From the NCBI RefSeq assembly GCF_910592395.1, contig NC_088317.1, positions 6,140,001-6,204,000 on the forward strand: a stretch of DNA of 64,000 bases, in the 5' to 3' direction. This document shows, piece by piece, positions 12,096 to 20,299 of the stretch. Origin of the DNA: Lineus longissimus (taxonomy: Eukaryota > Nemertea > Pilidiophora > Heteronemertea > Lineidae). Under the pieces are notes generated by a model. That model made no database searches. It saw nothing but the letters and a program-made list of their open reading frames with translations, and had not been told where the DNA came from. A program made the position numbers and the translations under genes. Position 1 is the stretch's first letter. Each line of letters begins with the position of its first letter.

Positions 12096-13243
12096 CGCCA
12101 GTAGTCTCGTCAACTGACTTCGTACCACCAGGAGGCATATCTCACCAGATTATGCTGATAAAGGGAAAGCAATCTACAAAGCAATGGTTTTTTGGACTGG
12201 ATATTGATATAGAACTGCCAGTCATTCATATGTGTGATGTGCAATGATCCAGAAATTACATTTTGATCGAATTTATGAAGACACCATAGGCCTATAACAT
12301 GGATAACAATGTACAAAACATCAACACGGTAAGTGGCAGGTTATCGTCTGTATTCTTTGTTTAGACTTATCATGCTTATTATGAATATGATATGGAAAAG
12401 TTGTTTTCAAGCGCAGCTTACCTAATTTAACTTCACCCTTTATATTTTAAAATGTCTTCGACCCATAAGGCGGCCGGTTTACCTGGGTATAGCAGTCGGT
12501 AACGTCGCTTTATCCATGTTATTTCGATAGGAATTCACTACTAGCAGCTAGGTGACAGGTAGCTCTAAATCGATCACGTTCGTTCTTTCAAAAAATTATA
12601 ACTCACTTCTAGAACTTCCTCATACGTAAATACATACTGGATATGAATTTCTACCAAAAACACAATTCGAGTCCATTTTCTTCACGCTGGCGTGTCTAGT
12701 TACTGAGCGGGGCACATGTGAACTATGCAATGGTCTGCTCTCATCTCAGCCGATAAATCTAAATATCGCACATATTTCGTGAATCCTCAAACAGGAATAC
12801 GATATATCGGATTGATCACAAGACGTTCACCTGGCAGTTCCGATGTACAACTTGTTTCATGCTTATTGTCAATGCAGAAAGCGTGTCCTTTTCATTTCGG
12901 AAATAGGCATTGCCTCGATCAGTGAAATGCCAATTTAAATGAAACGAGGAAGATACAATTAAGTTATTTCCTTTCGCGATTATTTGGACATGTTCGCATG
13001 CTGTTGTAATAAACGCCGTTCGTGTGCATTTTTTTTTCTTGTTGCAGGTGTAATTAAATAAAAACTTCTTTAGTGTAGTCATATTATGCACACGAGAAAC
13101 TTGGCTTTTATATTATTTGTATATCAGTCTACACAACGACGTTGTTTAAAGTTATATTCAATGCGTATATTTACACAATATTCATCGCATCGAAACTCAG
13201 ATTATATTTTCAAATTTCTGAACGAATTTTAATAGTTGGTATT
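12096..13243. other. No recognisable gene
   Basis: AT-rich sequence between the TTAA element and the Polinton. Only short open frames without recognisable motifs. Confidence 0.5.
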
Positions 13244-13249
13244 TAAAGG
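13244..13249. repeat. Left target-site duplication TAAAGG
   Basis: The 6-bp TAAAGG directly abuts the left TIR and is repeated exactly at 31963-31968. Six-base duplications are diagnostic of Polinton/Maverick integration. Confidence 0.95.
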
Positions 13250-13447
13250 AGAATATATGTATTGTGGTGGTAGGAATCTAGGTAATTCTAAGCTATTTTA
13301 ACAAAAGCCCTTACAGGCCTTTTTGTCTCAAAATAGCTTAGAAACCCCTAAGAACCAGACACCACAATACATATATTCTATCATTCATGAAATGGTCAGT
13401 GAAGCGTTGCAGTGAAATGGTAAGGGAATACTAGAGCTCAATGGGTT
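13250..13447. repeat. Left terminal inverted repeat of the Polinton
   Basis: Matches 31773-31962 in inverted orientation with one small indel (near 13387-13395) and a few substitutions. The outer 132 bases (13250-13381) are themselves an imperfect palindrome: both edges read AGAATATATGTATTGTGGTG in opposite orientation, and the centre (AAAAGCCC...GGCCTTTT) also pairs. Each end can therefore fold into a long hairpin. Confidence 0.95.
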
Positions 13448-13683
13448 AATGTAATCATGACTTACTGTATTCCAACAGAAAGTACACGTCAATAGCTTTC
13501 CAAGGATACCTTATCAAGGCAAATATCCGTTAAAAAATAGCAGAGAAATTGACCCTATTCCCATGCATGTGCCACACTGAATGAGATATCAGCTGTGATG
13601 CGCATAATCAATAGGCGCTCTTATTACCTTAAACAGATGTTACTTTTAAATAGGCATAAATATTATTGATCTAAATAGAAAGT

Positions 13684-13749
13684 TCAATAGCCTAGTGGGA
13701 TAACATATGCTTACCACGCAGAATAACCGGGTTCGAGTCTGGCCTATGT
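13684..13749 (+). pseudogene. tRNA-Val-like relic
   Basis: The segment has an A-box-like TAGCCTAGTGG, an anticodon-arm-like GCTTACCACGCAG and a B-box-like GGGTTCGAGTC in the order and spacing of a tRNA, most like a valine tRNA by eye. T-stem and acceptor pairing are poor, so it is a degenerate tRNA, a tRNA-derived SINE head, or chance. It sits between the left TIR and the first gene. Confidence 0.35.
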
Positions 13750-14099
13750 CAAGCTTGTTTAGTTAGATGTTACAATGAAAGATGTCGCAATCAAAATATG
13801 ATAGTTTGTGTTTGTACATAGCAACCATCCTTCTCTCAGGGATCGTTGTTAAGGACCAAAATGCGCATGACTGAATTGCTAATGAGAGCCGATCAATATT
13901 ACAATAAAGAATAGTTTATCAATTACCATATGTGGCATAAAGCCACGCTCCATGAATTTTAGAGGCCTTAATTTTGCCTGGAAAATGTAAGTATTGTAAG
14001 TATTGTACACTGTACATTCGTTTCCGTGCATTTTACCTGATATATGATGTTGGCACTGTTCACTGCATGTACATAATTTTACTAGTAAATAAATAGAAA

Positions 14100-15356
14100 A
14101 TGGCAACAGGATATTTATTAAATACCGAAAGGGCGCATAAGATTCCACTTGGTTTGAAAGCTGAGAGGCAGCATCATATCATTACTCATAACCCCTCATC
14201 TGCAAATCCCAAAGAAACACTGTATGTTAGAATACCGGCATTGCGAGAGAATACATTCTTTGTACCTAAATCTCTTTATCTGTCTGCTGATGTAACCATT
14301 TCTGCTGATTCTAAAAATAGTGTTGTAAATAATCTTGGTAGAAACCTGATTTCAAAGATGGTGGTTAAGTGGGGAACAGAGCAGATATTTGACCTTGACG
14401 AATACAGTCATTATTCTACATTTAAAGATCTGTGGTTTACAGAAGAAGAAAGAAATGATAGAGTTTTTCAGGGTATTCAGTCAAAAAATCTTAGAGAATT
14501 AAGATCAGGAGTCGCTGAAGCTGATGTCACTGGAGAAACAGCTAATGAAAAGACTTTAAAGAAAGTGTTTGACAAGAAGTACAAAATACCATTAGATTTT
14601 GAACTATTCCAGCATCATGCTCCATTTTACAAGTTTCCAATTCAAGAAGATGTTATCATTGAAATAACTTTAGCACCAAAGGAGGAAATCATAGTCACCA
14701 CAACCACAGCAAGTATGGGCTACAAACTTGAAAATATTTGTTTTGAATATGATACCGTAACCAACAAAATGATTGCTAGTCAATTGAGTAACAAGTACAA
14801 TTCTGGATTCTCAATATTTTATGATTGGGTAGACCATTTTAAGACAGTCAATGTTACTGCTAATGAAACACTAATTAATGAGAACATCAACTTTCCAAGA
14901 ATGTCTATTAAAGGATTATTATTACTATTTGTGTCTGACTATGTAGATGGAGCTAGAGATTCAGAGAAGTTTGAAAACCCTAACATAAGTAAAGTGCAGA
15001 TCACAATAGAGGGTGTTGCCAATCAGGTGTTCCCAGAAGGAATGAGAATGATGGATCAATGGGAGGAGATCAAGAAACATTTTATGTCTGAAGATTTGAA
15101 GAAAACTCATGACTGTAACATGACCATGGAAAAATACTATGGTGATTCTAATCACTATGGTTTATGGTTGGACCTGAGAACTTCTGAGGATAATCGCCTT
15201 CACGGATCAGGAAAGAAGCTCCAGAACACAAAAGATGGTATTCAATTATCTATTACAAAGAAATCTGGAAAGGGACCATACAAAATGCACATATTCGTGG
15301 TTTCTGACGCCCAGGTAAACATCCAGAATTCTCAGATTGCTTCACTCCAGCACTGA
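14100..15356 (+). CDS. MCP: Polinton major capsid protein (double jelly-roll)
   Basis: This 418-residue protein is recognised as the Polinton/adintovirus hexon-type capsid protein, which would form trimeric capsomers of an icosahedral virion. Supporting features are the early 'PxxETLYVRIPxLxxNTFFVPKSLYLSADVTI'-type strand region (residues about 36-75), the conserved region around 'HHAPFYKFPIQEDVIIEITL' (about 166-190) and the C-terminal 'SNHYGLWLDLRTSEDNRLHGSG' region (about 350). The length is typical for the family and the frame is uninterrupted. Its ATG at 14100 follows AAATAAATAGAAA. It is first in a left-end block with small membrane proteins and the penton-like gene, as in other Polintons. 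The family call is firm; the virion role is from family knowledge. Confidence 0.9.
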   Translation: MATGYLLNTERAHKIPLGLKAERQHHIITHNPSSANPKETLYVRIPALRENTFFVPKSLYLSADVTISADSKNSVVNNLGRNLISKMVVKWGTEQIFDLDEYSHYSTFKDLWFTEEERNDRVFQGIQSKNLRELRSGVAEADVTGETANEKTLKKVFDKKYKIPLDFELFQHHAPFYKFPIQEDVIIEITLAPKEEIIVTTTTASMGYKLENICFEYDTVTNKMIASQLSNKYNSGFSIFYDWVDHFKTVNVTANETLINENINFPRMSIKGLLLLFVSDYVDGARDSEKFENPNISKVQITIEGVANQVFPEGMRMMDQWEEIKKHFMSEDLKKTHDCNMTMEKYYGDSNHYGLWLDLRTSEDNRLHGSGKKLQNTKDGIQLSITKKSGKGPYKMHIFVVSDAQVNIQNSQIASLQH

Positions 15357-15366
15357 GGTGCTGCAA

Positions 15367-15377
15367 GAACAAAGTTC
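15367..15377. repeat. Mini-hairpin GAACAAAGTTC
   Basis: A lone 11-base hairpin (4-bp stem, AAA loop) just after the MCP stop, next to a second small inverted repeat (CAGCACTGAGGTGCTG) that overlaps the stop. It is the leftmost member of the hairpin family found throughout the element. Confidence 0.7.
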
Positions 15378-15434
15378 GCTCCAACACTGAATACTAGATA
15401 AATGAGTTTTACTAGTGATTTTCTAAGTAATTAA

Positions 15435-15671
15435 ATGGATACACCAGGAAAGAAAGATATCATAAATACACTGTATCAAAGTTTACTGTTGGCATCAACA
15501 ACAATTGGTTACTCTATGTTACTGAAAAGGTTCTTGAGAATCAATATTGGTCCCCCAAGTCAGGCCGACCTAGAGGAAATTCTTAAACTGGGAGGAACTG
15601 TAGCTATTAGTAATGGAACATTAGAGTACCTTTACGATCAAGGAATCCTACCCAGAAATATTATGAAGTAA
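15435..15671 (+). CDS. Small conserved Polinton protein, unknown function
   Basis: A 78-residue ORF starts at an ATG inside AATTAAATG. It has one moderately hydrophobic helix (about residues 13-30) followed by a predicted amphipathic C-terminal half. It lies between the major and minor capsid genes, where Polintons usually carry a small protein. A virion-accessory role is inferred from position only. Confidence 0.65.
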   Translation: MDTPGKKDIINTLYQSLLLASTTIGYSMLLKRFLRINIGPPSQADLEEILKLGGTVAISNGTLEYLYDQGILPRNIMK

Positions 15672-15728
15672 GAATAATTTACTTATTTGATAAAAGGTAA
15701 ATTTGAAAACGAAAATTTGCTTAAGTAA

Positions 15729-16497
15729 ATGATTACTGTAATGAACATAGATTCAAGTGACTATCCAGATCAGAGTTCAAGTGATTTAACAGTCAATCTC
15801 AAGACTGAAATTCAAGATGCATGTAGCATCACTTTAACTTTTGCAGTAATACCTTGTACATTCTACAACATAAGTGCAGCCAGGGAGAATAACCGAATCA
15901 AAGTTAAGGGTTTTGATGTGGCAGAGATTACGCTACCAGATGGTCTCTATGACCTACAGAGCTTTTCAAAAGTATTTGCGGATAAGTTGAAAGAAAATAG
16001 TATGAGTAGAGGTGCTGTCAGATTTGACCTTGAAGAACCAACAGGTAAGGCCATCTTACACTTCCTAAAGAGAAAAAAATGAGGCGCATTATCAGATCTA
16101 TTTTATTGGTAAAAGTAATGAATTATTTGGCATGAAATCAGAATGGCCTTACCCTTTAGACAATAAAAGTAAGGATGATGTTGTAAGCGAGAAACCCATC
16201 AATTTTAGACCAATTAACAATTTTGTTTTTCACTGTGACATAATCGAATCTAATAGTGTATTAAGTAATGGTGAAGCATCTGATGTGCTAACCACAAGAC
16301 CAATAAAGGAAGCTAATTTTGGGGATTTAATAGCATACACATTTGAGAAACCAATAGCAATTCCCTGTAAACCAAGATTCAATAAGCTGAATATTTGCTT
16401 AACTGATGAAAAAGGTGAAATCATCGATCTTAATGGTCATAATGTACATTACCAATTGGTATTAACTCGAGCTATGCTCTCAGGGACACATCATTGA
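15729..16497 (+). pseudogene. Minor capsid (penton-like) gene, frameshifted at 16073-16079
   Basis: Two open frames (15729-16082 and 16132-16497) look like the two halves of one minor capsid protein. The first half has the 'NIDSSDYPDQSSSDLTVNL' and 'IPCTFYNISAARENNRIKV' pattern typical of the N-terminal part of Polinton penton-type single jelly-roll proteins. The second ends with a 'LNICLTDEKGEIIDLNG..V.Y.L.L' strand pattern typical of their C-terminus. The first half runs into a stop just after a run of seven A (16073-16079); coding resumes in the +1 frame with no gap. This is a one-base indel in a homopolymer, a sequencing error, or less likely a recoding site. The last eight or so codons are made from a copy of the mini-hairpin repeat (16467-16487). 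The start sits in TTAAGTAAATG. Confidence 0.75.
16467..16487. repeat. Mini-hairpin repeat unit at end of penton-like gene
   Basis: Contains GAGCTATGCTC followed by TCAGG, but the second hairpin is degraded. It supplies the C-terminal residues of the upstream protein. Confidence 0.75.
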
Positions 16498-16519
16498 AAT
16501 TAAAATTCATTGGAATTAA

Positions 16520-16978
16520 ATGGCTGGCATTGGCATGTTATTTGGATTTGCAATAATCAATGGATTAGCATTCACTGGATCCGGTTACCTTTTTAAAAAA
16601 CTAGACAAGAATGGTTATGAGACTGAAGTGAAAAGACATGATTTGGCTCAGGAGCAATTACAGAAGGCCTCCACAGAATGGGATGAGCATAGGAAAAGTA
16701 CCATTGACTTCGTTAATCTTGAATTAAAGAGAGAAAGAGACGCTTCTATTGATTTTAACAATACTGATTCAGCACTTACTGTTTACAATCATTTACATCC
16801 CGAAAGAACTATTGTACTACCTCAGCGACCACAATTAAGTGATTACTACCAACCTAGTGATGAAATGAAGAAATACGAGTACCTATGGATTATCCTAGGA
16901 CTTAGTGGTTTAGGGTTAATAATTTATTATTTTACTAGGGTTAGAAAGACTAAGACAACTGATCGGACACAGTCCTGA
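16520..16978 (+). CDS. Polinton membrane protein with N- and C-terminal hydrophobic segments
   Basis: This 152-residue ORF starts at ATTAAATG. It has an N-terminal hydrophobic, glycine-rich segment (MAGIGMLFGFAIINGLAFTG), a charged helical middle with high E/K/R (about residues 30-80), and a C-terminal transmembrane segment (about 120-142, YLWIILGLSGLGLIIYYF) followed by a basic tail. Proteins of this layout recur next to the capsid and ATPase genes in Polintons; a virion-membrane role is an inference. Its final codons run into a hairpin-repeat cluster. Confidence 0.7.
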   Translation: MAGIGMLFGFAIINGLAFTGSGYLFKKLDKNGYETEVKRHDLAQEQLQKASTEWDEHRKSTIDFVNLELKRERDASIDFNNTDSALTVYNHLHPERTIVLPQRPQLSDYYQPSDEMKKYEYLWIILGLSGLGLIIYYFTRVRKTKTTDRTQS

Positions 16979-17022
16979 TGATCGGACACAGTCCTGAGAG
17001 CATAGCTCGATCAGAAGCGGGA
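16961..17022. repeat. Mini-hairpin repeat cluster
   Basis: Two copies of a GATCGGACACAGTCCTGA block followed by GAGCATAGCTC. It lies between the converging 3' ends of the membrane-protein gene (plus) and the ATPase gene (minus), where it could act as an RNA structure or terminator. Confidence 0.85.
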
Positions 17023-17643
17023 CTAAGATTTTTGATGTGAAAGAGTAAATCCAAATGGATGTTGTAGTCTAATGATCAGTTTTGATCCTTTTTTCATCTT
17101 AAGTTCTTCTATGTAGTACTGTCTTTTCTCCTTAGGAATAACACTGTTTTCTTCTAAGGCATCTTTCATGGCTGATTCATCCTTATAAAAAAATAATACT
17201 AAAATTCTTATGTTCTCTCTGTAGTCCTTAACAACTGAATTGTACTTCTGAACTAGTAACCAAACAGTGAGATTGTAGTGCCTGCCGGAAAAGGCAAGAT
17301 TACATAACTCGGACACCTTCTTTTTTGTGTCTCTCAAATTAGCACAGTCATCAATGAGGAATAATGTGTTAGAACCAGCAAAGGTCAGAGTAGCAAACTG
17401 AAGCACAAGGTCCAAATTACTGGCCACAGCTTCGGGATTAACTATGTAGACGTTCTTGTCTTGGTAAATCCATTTCCTTTCATATGTCTTATTGTTGAAA
17501 TATGTTGGACAGAAAATGACTATGTTCTGGAACTTGTGCCGATACTCCTTTTCTAAGAGGTCAAGGGCAAAATATGTCTTACCACAATTGGTAACACCAG
17601 AAATTAACATATTGTGTGGCTCGTAAATAAATACTTCACTCAT
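17023..17643 (-). CDS. ATP: Packaging ATPase (FtsK/HerA, A32-like)
   Basis: This 206-residue P-loop ATPase has a Walker A motif GVTNCGKT at about residues 16-23, a Walker B motif TLFLIDD at about 93-99 and a downstream arginine-containing region (FSGRHYNLTVWLLVQ), as in the genome-packaging ATPases of Polintons, adenovirus-like and nucleocytoplasmic viruses. It would pump the element's DNA into capsids. The length is typical and the frame is intact. It is transcribed divergently from the integrase: the two ATGs share the 10-bp palindrome CATTTAAATG (17641-17650), leaving four bases between the genes. Confidence 0.9.
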   Translation of the reverse strand: MSEVFIYEPHNMLISGVTNCGKTYFALDLLEKEYRHKFQNIVIFCPTYFNNKTYERKWIYQDKNVYIVNPEAVASNLDLVLQFATLTFAGSNTLFLIDDCANLRDTKKKVSELCNLAFSGRHYNLTVWLLVQKYNSVVKDYRENIRILVLFFYKDESAMKDALEENSVIPKEKRQYYIEELKMKKGSKLIIRLQHPFGFTLSHQKS

Positions 17644-17650
17644 TTAAATG
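17641..17650. promoter_or_regulatory. Bidirectional start palindrome CATTTAAATG
   Basis: A perfect palindrome whose two ends are the start codons of the ATPase (minus) and the integrase (plus). Both genes therefore begin in the same TTTAAATG context that recurs at most starts in the element. Confidence 0.8.
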
Positions 17651-18742
17651 AATGTAAAGGATGACACACAGCAGTATCTAAGGGATTTGTACTACAACCC
17701 CGAGAGTCCCGTGGCTTACAGTTCTTTGAGTAAGATGTGGAAACAGGTCAAGGAAGATGGTAAACTTATTAAAAAAAAAGAAGTGAAAGAATTTCTAGAA
17801 ACACTACCAACTCACCAACTACACAAACCGGCCATTAAGAAATTCACCTTCAGGAAGACAATGGTATCGTACATCGATCAACAATGGCAAGCAGATCTGG
17901 TTGACATGCAGAAATTCGAGAGTAAGAATAAGGGTTTCAGATTCATTTTAACAGTCATAGATCTATTTAGTCGTTTTTCTTGGGCTCTAGCAGTTAAGAG
18001 TAAGAGGGGAGAAGAAATCAGAGATGCATTTAAAGTGATATTTGAGGAAGCAAAACCAACGAAAATCCAGTTTGATGACGGTAAAGAATTTTACAACAAA
18101 CACTTCAAGGAACTTTTAACAGAAAATGACATAGACTGGTTCTCCACAAAATCTGATAAGAAGGCAGCAGTAGTAGAGAGATTCAATAGAACCCTTAAAG
18201 AAAAAATGTGGCGTTATTTCACCGCTAAGGAGACTGACAAGTGGATTGATGTTCTGGATGACCTGGTCAGCGGCTACAATAACACATTTCACTCATCAAT
18301 AGGTATGAAACCTGTAGACGCCAGAAAGATGGAAAACGAAGGAACAGTGTGGTACAATCTTTACGGTCTTCACCTCAAAGAGACATTTGGTGATCCAAAG
18401 TACAAAGTAGGTGACAGTGTAAGAATTTCAAAGTACAAGTCCATTTTCGGTAAAGGTTACATGCCCAACTACACTGAGGAGGTGTTCCAAATCAAACAGA
18501 TCATATTTACTCACCCTATCGTCTACCAGCTTGAGGATTACCACAAAGAAGAAATTCAAGGATATTTCTATGAAGAGGAATTGAGCTATGTTCCTAATCC
18601 TGACCAGCTAGAGTACAAGATCGAGAAAATCCTAAGGTACAAGACCAGTAAAGGCAAGAAATACGGATTAGTGAAGTGGAAGGGTTACAGTGATAAGTTC
18701 AATGAATGGTTACCAGTTTCTGATATCAAATCATTGAAATGA
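17648..18742 (+). CDS. INT: Polinton integrase (DDE, retroviral type) with C-terminal chromodomain
   Basis: This 364-residue RNase-H-fold integrase has catalytic residues within 'QADLVDM' (about residue 80), 'FDDGKEF' (about 137) and 'VVERFNRTLKEKMW' (about 174, DDE). The C-terminal region (about 315-360, YKIEKILRY...YGLVKWKGY...NEWLP) is a chromodomain, which in this family probably steers insertion toward modified chromatin. A clear N-terminal HHCC zinc motif is not seen. The product is responsible for integration with 6-bp target duplications, in agreement with the TAAAGG repeats flanking the element. The frame is intact. Confidence 0.95.
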   Translation: MNVKDDTQQYLRDLYYNPESPVAYSSLSKMWKQVKEDGKLIKKKEVKEFLETLPTHQLHKPAIKKFTFRKTMVSYIDQQWQADLVDMQKFESKNKGFRFILTVIDLFSRFSWALAVKSKRGEEIRDAFKVIFEEAKPTKIQFDDGKEFYNKHFKELLTENDIDWFSTKSDKKAAVVERFNRTLKEKMWRYFTAKETDKWIDVLDDLVSGYNNTFHSSIGMKPVDARKMENEGTVWYNLYGLHLKETFGDPKYKVGDSVRISKYKSIFGKGYMPNYTEEVFQIKQIIFTHPIVYQLEDYHKEEIQGYFYEEELSYVPNPDQLEYKIEKILRYKTSKGKKYGLVKWKGYSDKFNEWLPVSDIKSLK

Positions 18743-18830
18743 AATAAAGTCTCTAAAGTGACTTAAGTCACAAGAACAAGTTCGAAAAACGTAATTTAAA
18801 AAAAAAATGTCCTACTAAATAAAGAAAGAA

Positions 18831-20006
18831 ATGGATGGAGCAATATTTGATAATCAAAATGGTATGATGAATCAAAATGATATGATGAATCAGAATAATA
18901 TGATGAATCATGATAATATGATGAATCAAAATATTCAGAAGTTTTTGTATTATTTGCATCAAAATAATATGTTAAATCAAAATATGATAAATCAGATTAT
19001 GTTAAATCAAAATATGATAAATCAGTTTATCTTAAATCAAAACATGGAAAATCAAAATATGATAAATCAGAATAATATGATGAATCAAAATATGGAAAAT
19101 CAGAATAATATGATGAATCAAAACATGGAAAATCAACTTACAATTTATTGTGTTAAGTGCTGTGAAAAGAAACCTGAAATTAATTTTGAAAAGAACAGGC
19201 GTAATAAACTACTTGATTACTGTAAAGAATGTGGTTCAAGTAAAATCAAGGTATGTAATAAATGTTATGAAAATAAATTACTAAGTGATGGTGAATTTGG
19301 TAAAGACGGAAATAGAGGTAACTGTAGATCATGTTTTAATTCGTATTACAAAAAGGATTACCTTGACCAAAATGGTAATAGAGACAGACACAAAATTAGA
19401 GTTGGTCTAAACCGCATTTCTAAGGGAGAGTGTAATCGAGCTATGCTCTCAGGACGAAGTCCGACCGGTAATTCCTCATTTAATCTAGGATGTACAGACA
19501 GTTTCTTCTCACAGTGGTTAAAGTACCAGAGGAGTCTATCTCCAATAGGACAAAGTCCCGAGAACAGAGTTCGAATAGTAGAAGAAGAGTTGGATCATGT
19601 CTTACCAATCAAGGAATTCAAAGATAAACCTGAACTGTGCTTTGCTTGGTTTAACATGAGACCAATGTCTAAAACACAAAACAGACAGAAGAGTGCTAAA
19701 GTAGACTACACACTATTTAAGGATCAATTGGATAGGTCAATGGATTTCATGGTAAAAATGAGAAGTGAAAACTGGTTTGTCTTTCGAGACCAGGATGTAA
19801 TACCAAATTGGAAAATAGTGATATCACAGCATTTCGGGGATTATCTTCGTGATGAAAATATGATTCTGCTTGATAGATTATCGAATTTAAATAATAACAT
19901 GAGAATGAACCAGAACATTAACATATGTAGTCAGACAGAAATCATAAACGAGATGATTAAGTTGAATAATAGACTTGAAAGAAATTTACTCTTTGCAGTG
20001 AATTGA
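18831..20006 (+). CDS. HNH-like endonuclease with prion-like N/M/Q-rich N-terminus
   Basis: This 391-residue protein has three parts. Residues 1-100 are an N/M/Q repeat built from variants of 'MMNQN'. Residues about 103-175 are a cysteine-rich region with several CxxC pairs (CVKCCEKK, YCKECG, VCNKCYE, NCRSC), suggesting two zinc ribbons or fingers. Residues about 245-290 read LDHVLPIKEF...CFAWFNMRPMSKTQNRQKSAK, matching the DH..P...F...N..P....N..K pattern of HNH/endonuclease VII nucleases. It probably cuts DNA during replication, recombination or packaging. Two hairpin-repeat copies interrupt the gene in frame (19435-19468, 19547-19575). The start codon follows TAAATAAAGAAAGAA. Confidence 0.7.
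   Translation: MDGAIFDNQNGMMNQNDMMNQNNMMNHDNMMNQNIQKFLYYLHQNNMLNQNMINQIMLNQNMINQFILNQNMENQNMINQNNMMNQNMENQNNMMNQNMENQLTIYCVKCCEKKPEINFEKNRRNKLLDYCKECGSSKIKVCNKCYENKLLSDGEFGKDGNRGNCRSCFNSYYKKDYLDQNGNRDRHKIRVGLNRISKGECNRAMLSGRSPTGNSSFNLGCTDSFFSQWLKYQRSLSPIGQSPENRVRIVEEELDHVLPIKEFKDKPELCFAWFNMRPMSKTQNRQKSAKVDYTLFKDQLDRSMDFMVKMRSENWFVFRDQDVIPNWKIVISQHFGDYLRDENMILLDRLSNLNNNMRMNQNINICSQTEIINEMIKLNNRLERNLLFAVN
18850..19137 (+). repeat. AATCAAAATATG-type coding minisatellite
   Basis: Degenerate 12-15 bp repeats (AATCAAAATATG, AATCAGAATAATATGATG and similar) encode the N/M/Q-rich N-terminus of the HNH-like protein. They reflect slippage within the frame. Confidence 0.85.
19435..19468. repeat. Mini-hairpin repeat unit inside HNH-like gene
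   Basis: Has GAGCTATGCTC, TCA, then GGACGAAGTCC: two 4-bp-stem hairpins. It is translated in frame as RAMLSGRSP. Confidence 0.9.
19547..19575. repeat. Mini-hairpin repeat unit inside HNH-like gene (second)
   Basis: Has GGACAAAGTCC followed by GAACAGAGTTC. It is translated in frame as IGQSPENRVRI. Confidence 0.85.
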
Positions 20007-20025
20007 TTTTATTTTACTTAATTAA

Positions 20026-20295
20026 ATGAATAGAACTTGGGGTTACACAAAACGACCACGTAATTGGAAAGAAAGATTAGAACGATTTCATAGAGAATTA
20101 GAGGCAGAAGTAGAGTCAAAGTTGGAGCCTGGTCCCGAAAAACCTTTAAAACCTGCTGTGCCTGCTGGGACAGAAAAACCTGCTGGGTCAGAAAAACCTT
20201 TAAAATTTAATGTACTTCAAAAACCTGTAGTATCTGTAGGATCAACACTAAACACTAGAAATGACAGAACAACTGATTCTAGTTATTCCCACTAA
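20026..20295 (+). CDS. Small proline/lysine/glutamate-rich protein
   Basis: This 89-residue ORF starts at AATTAAATG. The N-terminal half is a basic/acidic helix (RNWKERLERFHRELEAEVESK). The C-terminal half is low-complexity with repeated EKP and AGxEKP motifs. No family is recognised. It ends four bases before the next gene's ATG, so the two may be co-expressed. Confidence 0.55.
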   Translation: MNRTWGYTKRPRNWKERLERFHRELEAEVESKLEPGPEKPLKPAVPAGTEKPAGSEKPLKFNVLQKPVVSVGSTLNTRNDRTTDSSYSH

Positions 20296-20299
20296 TTAA

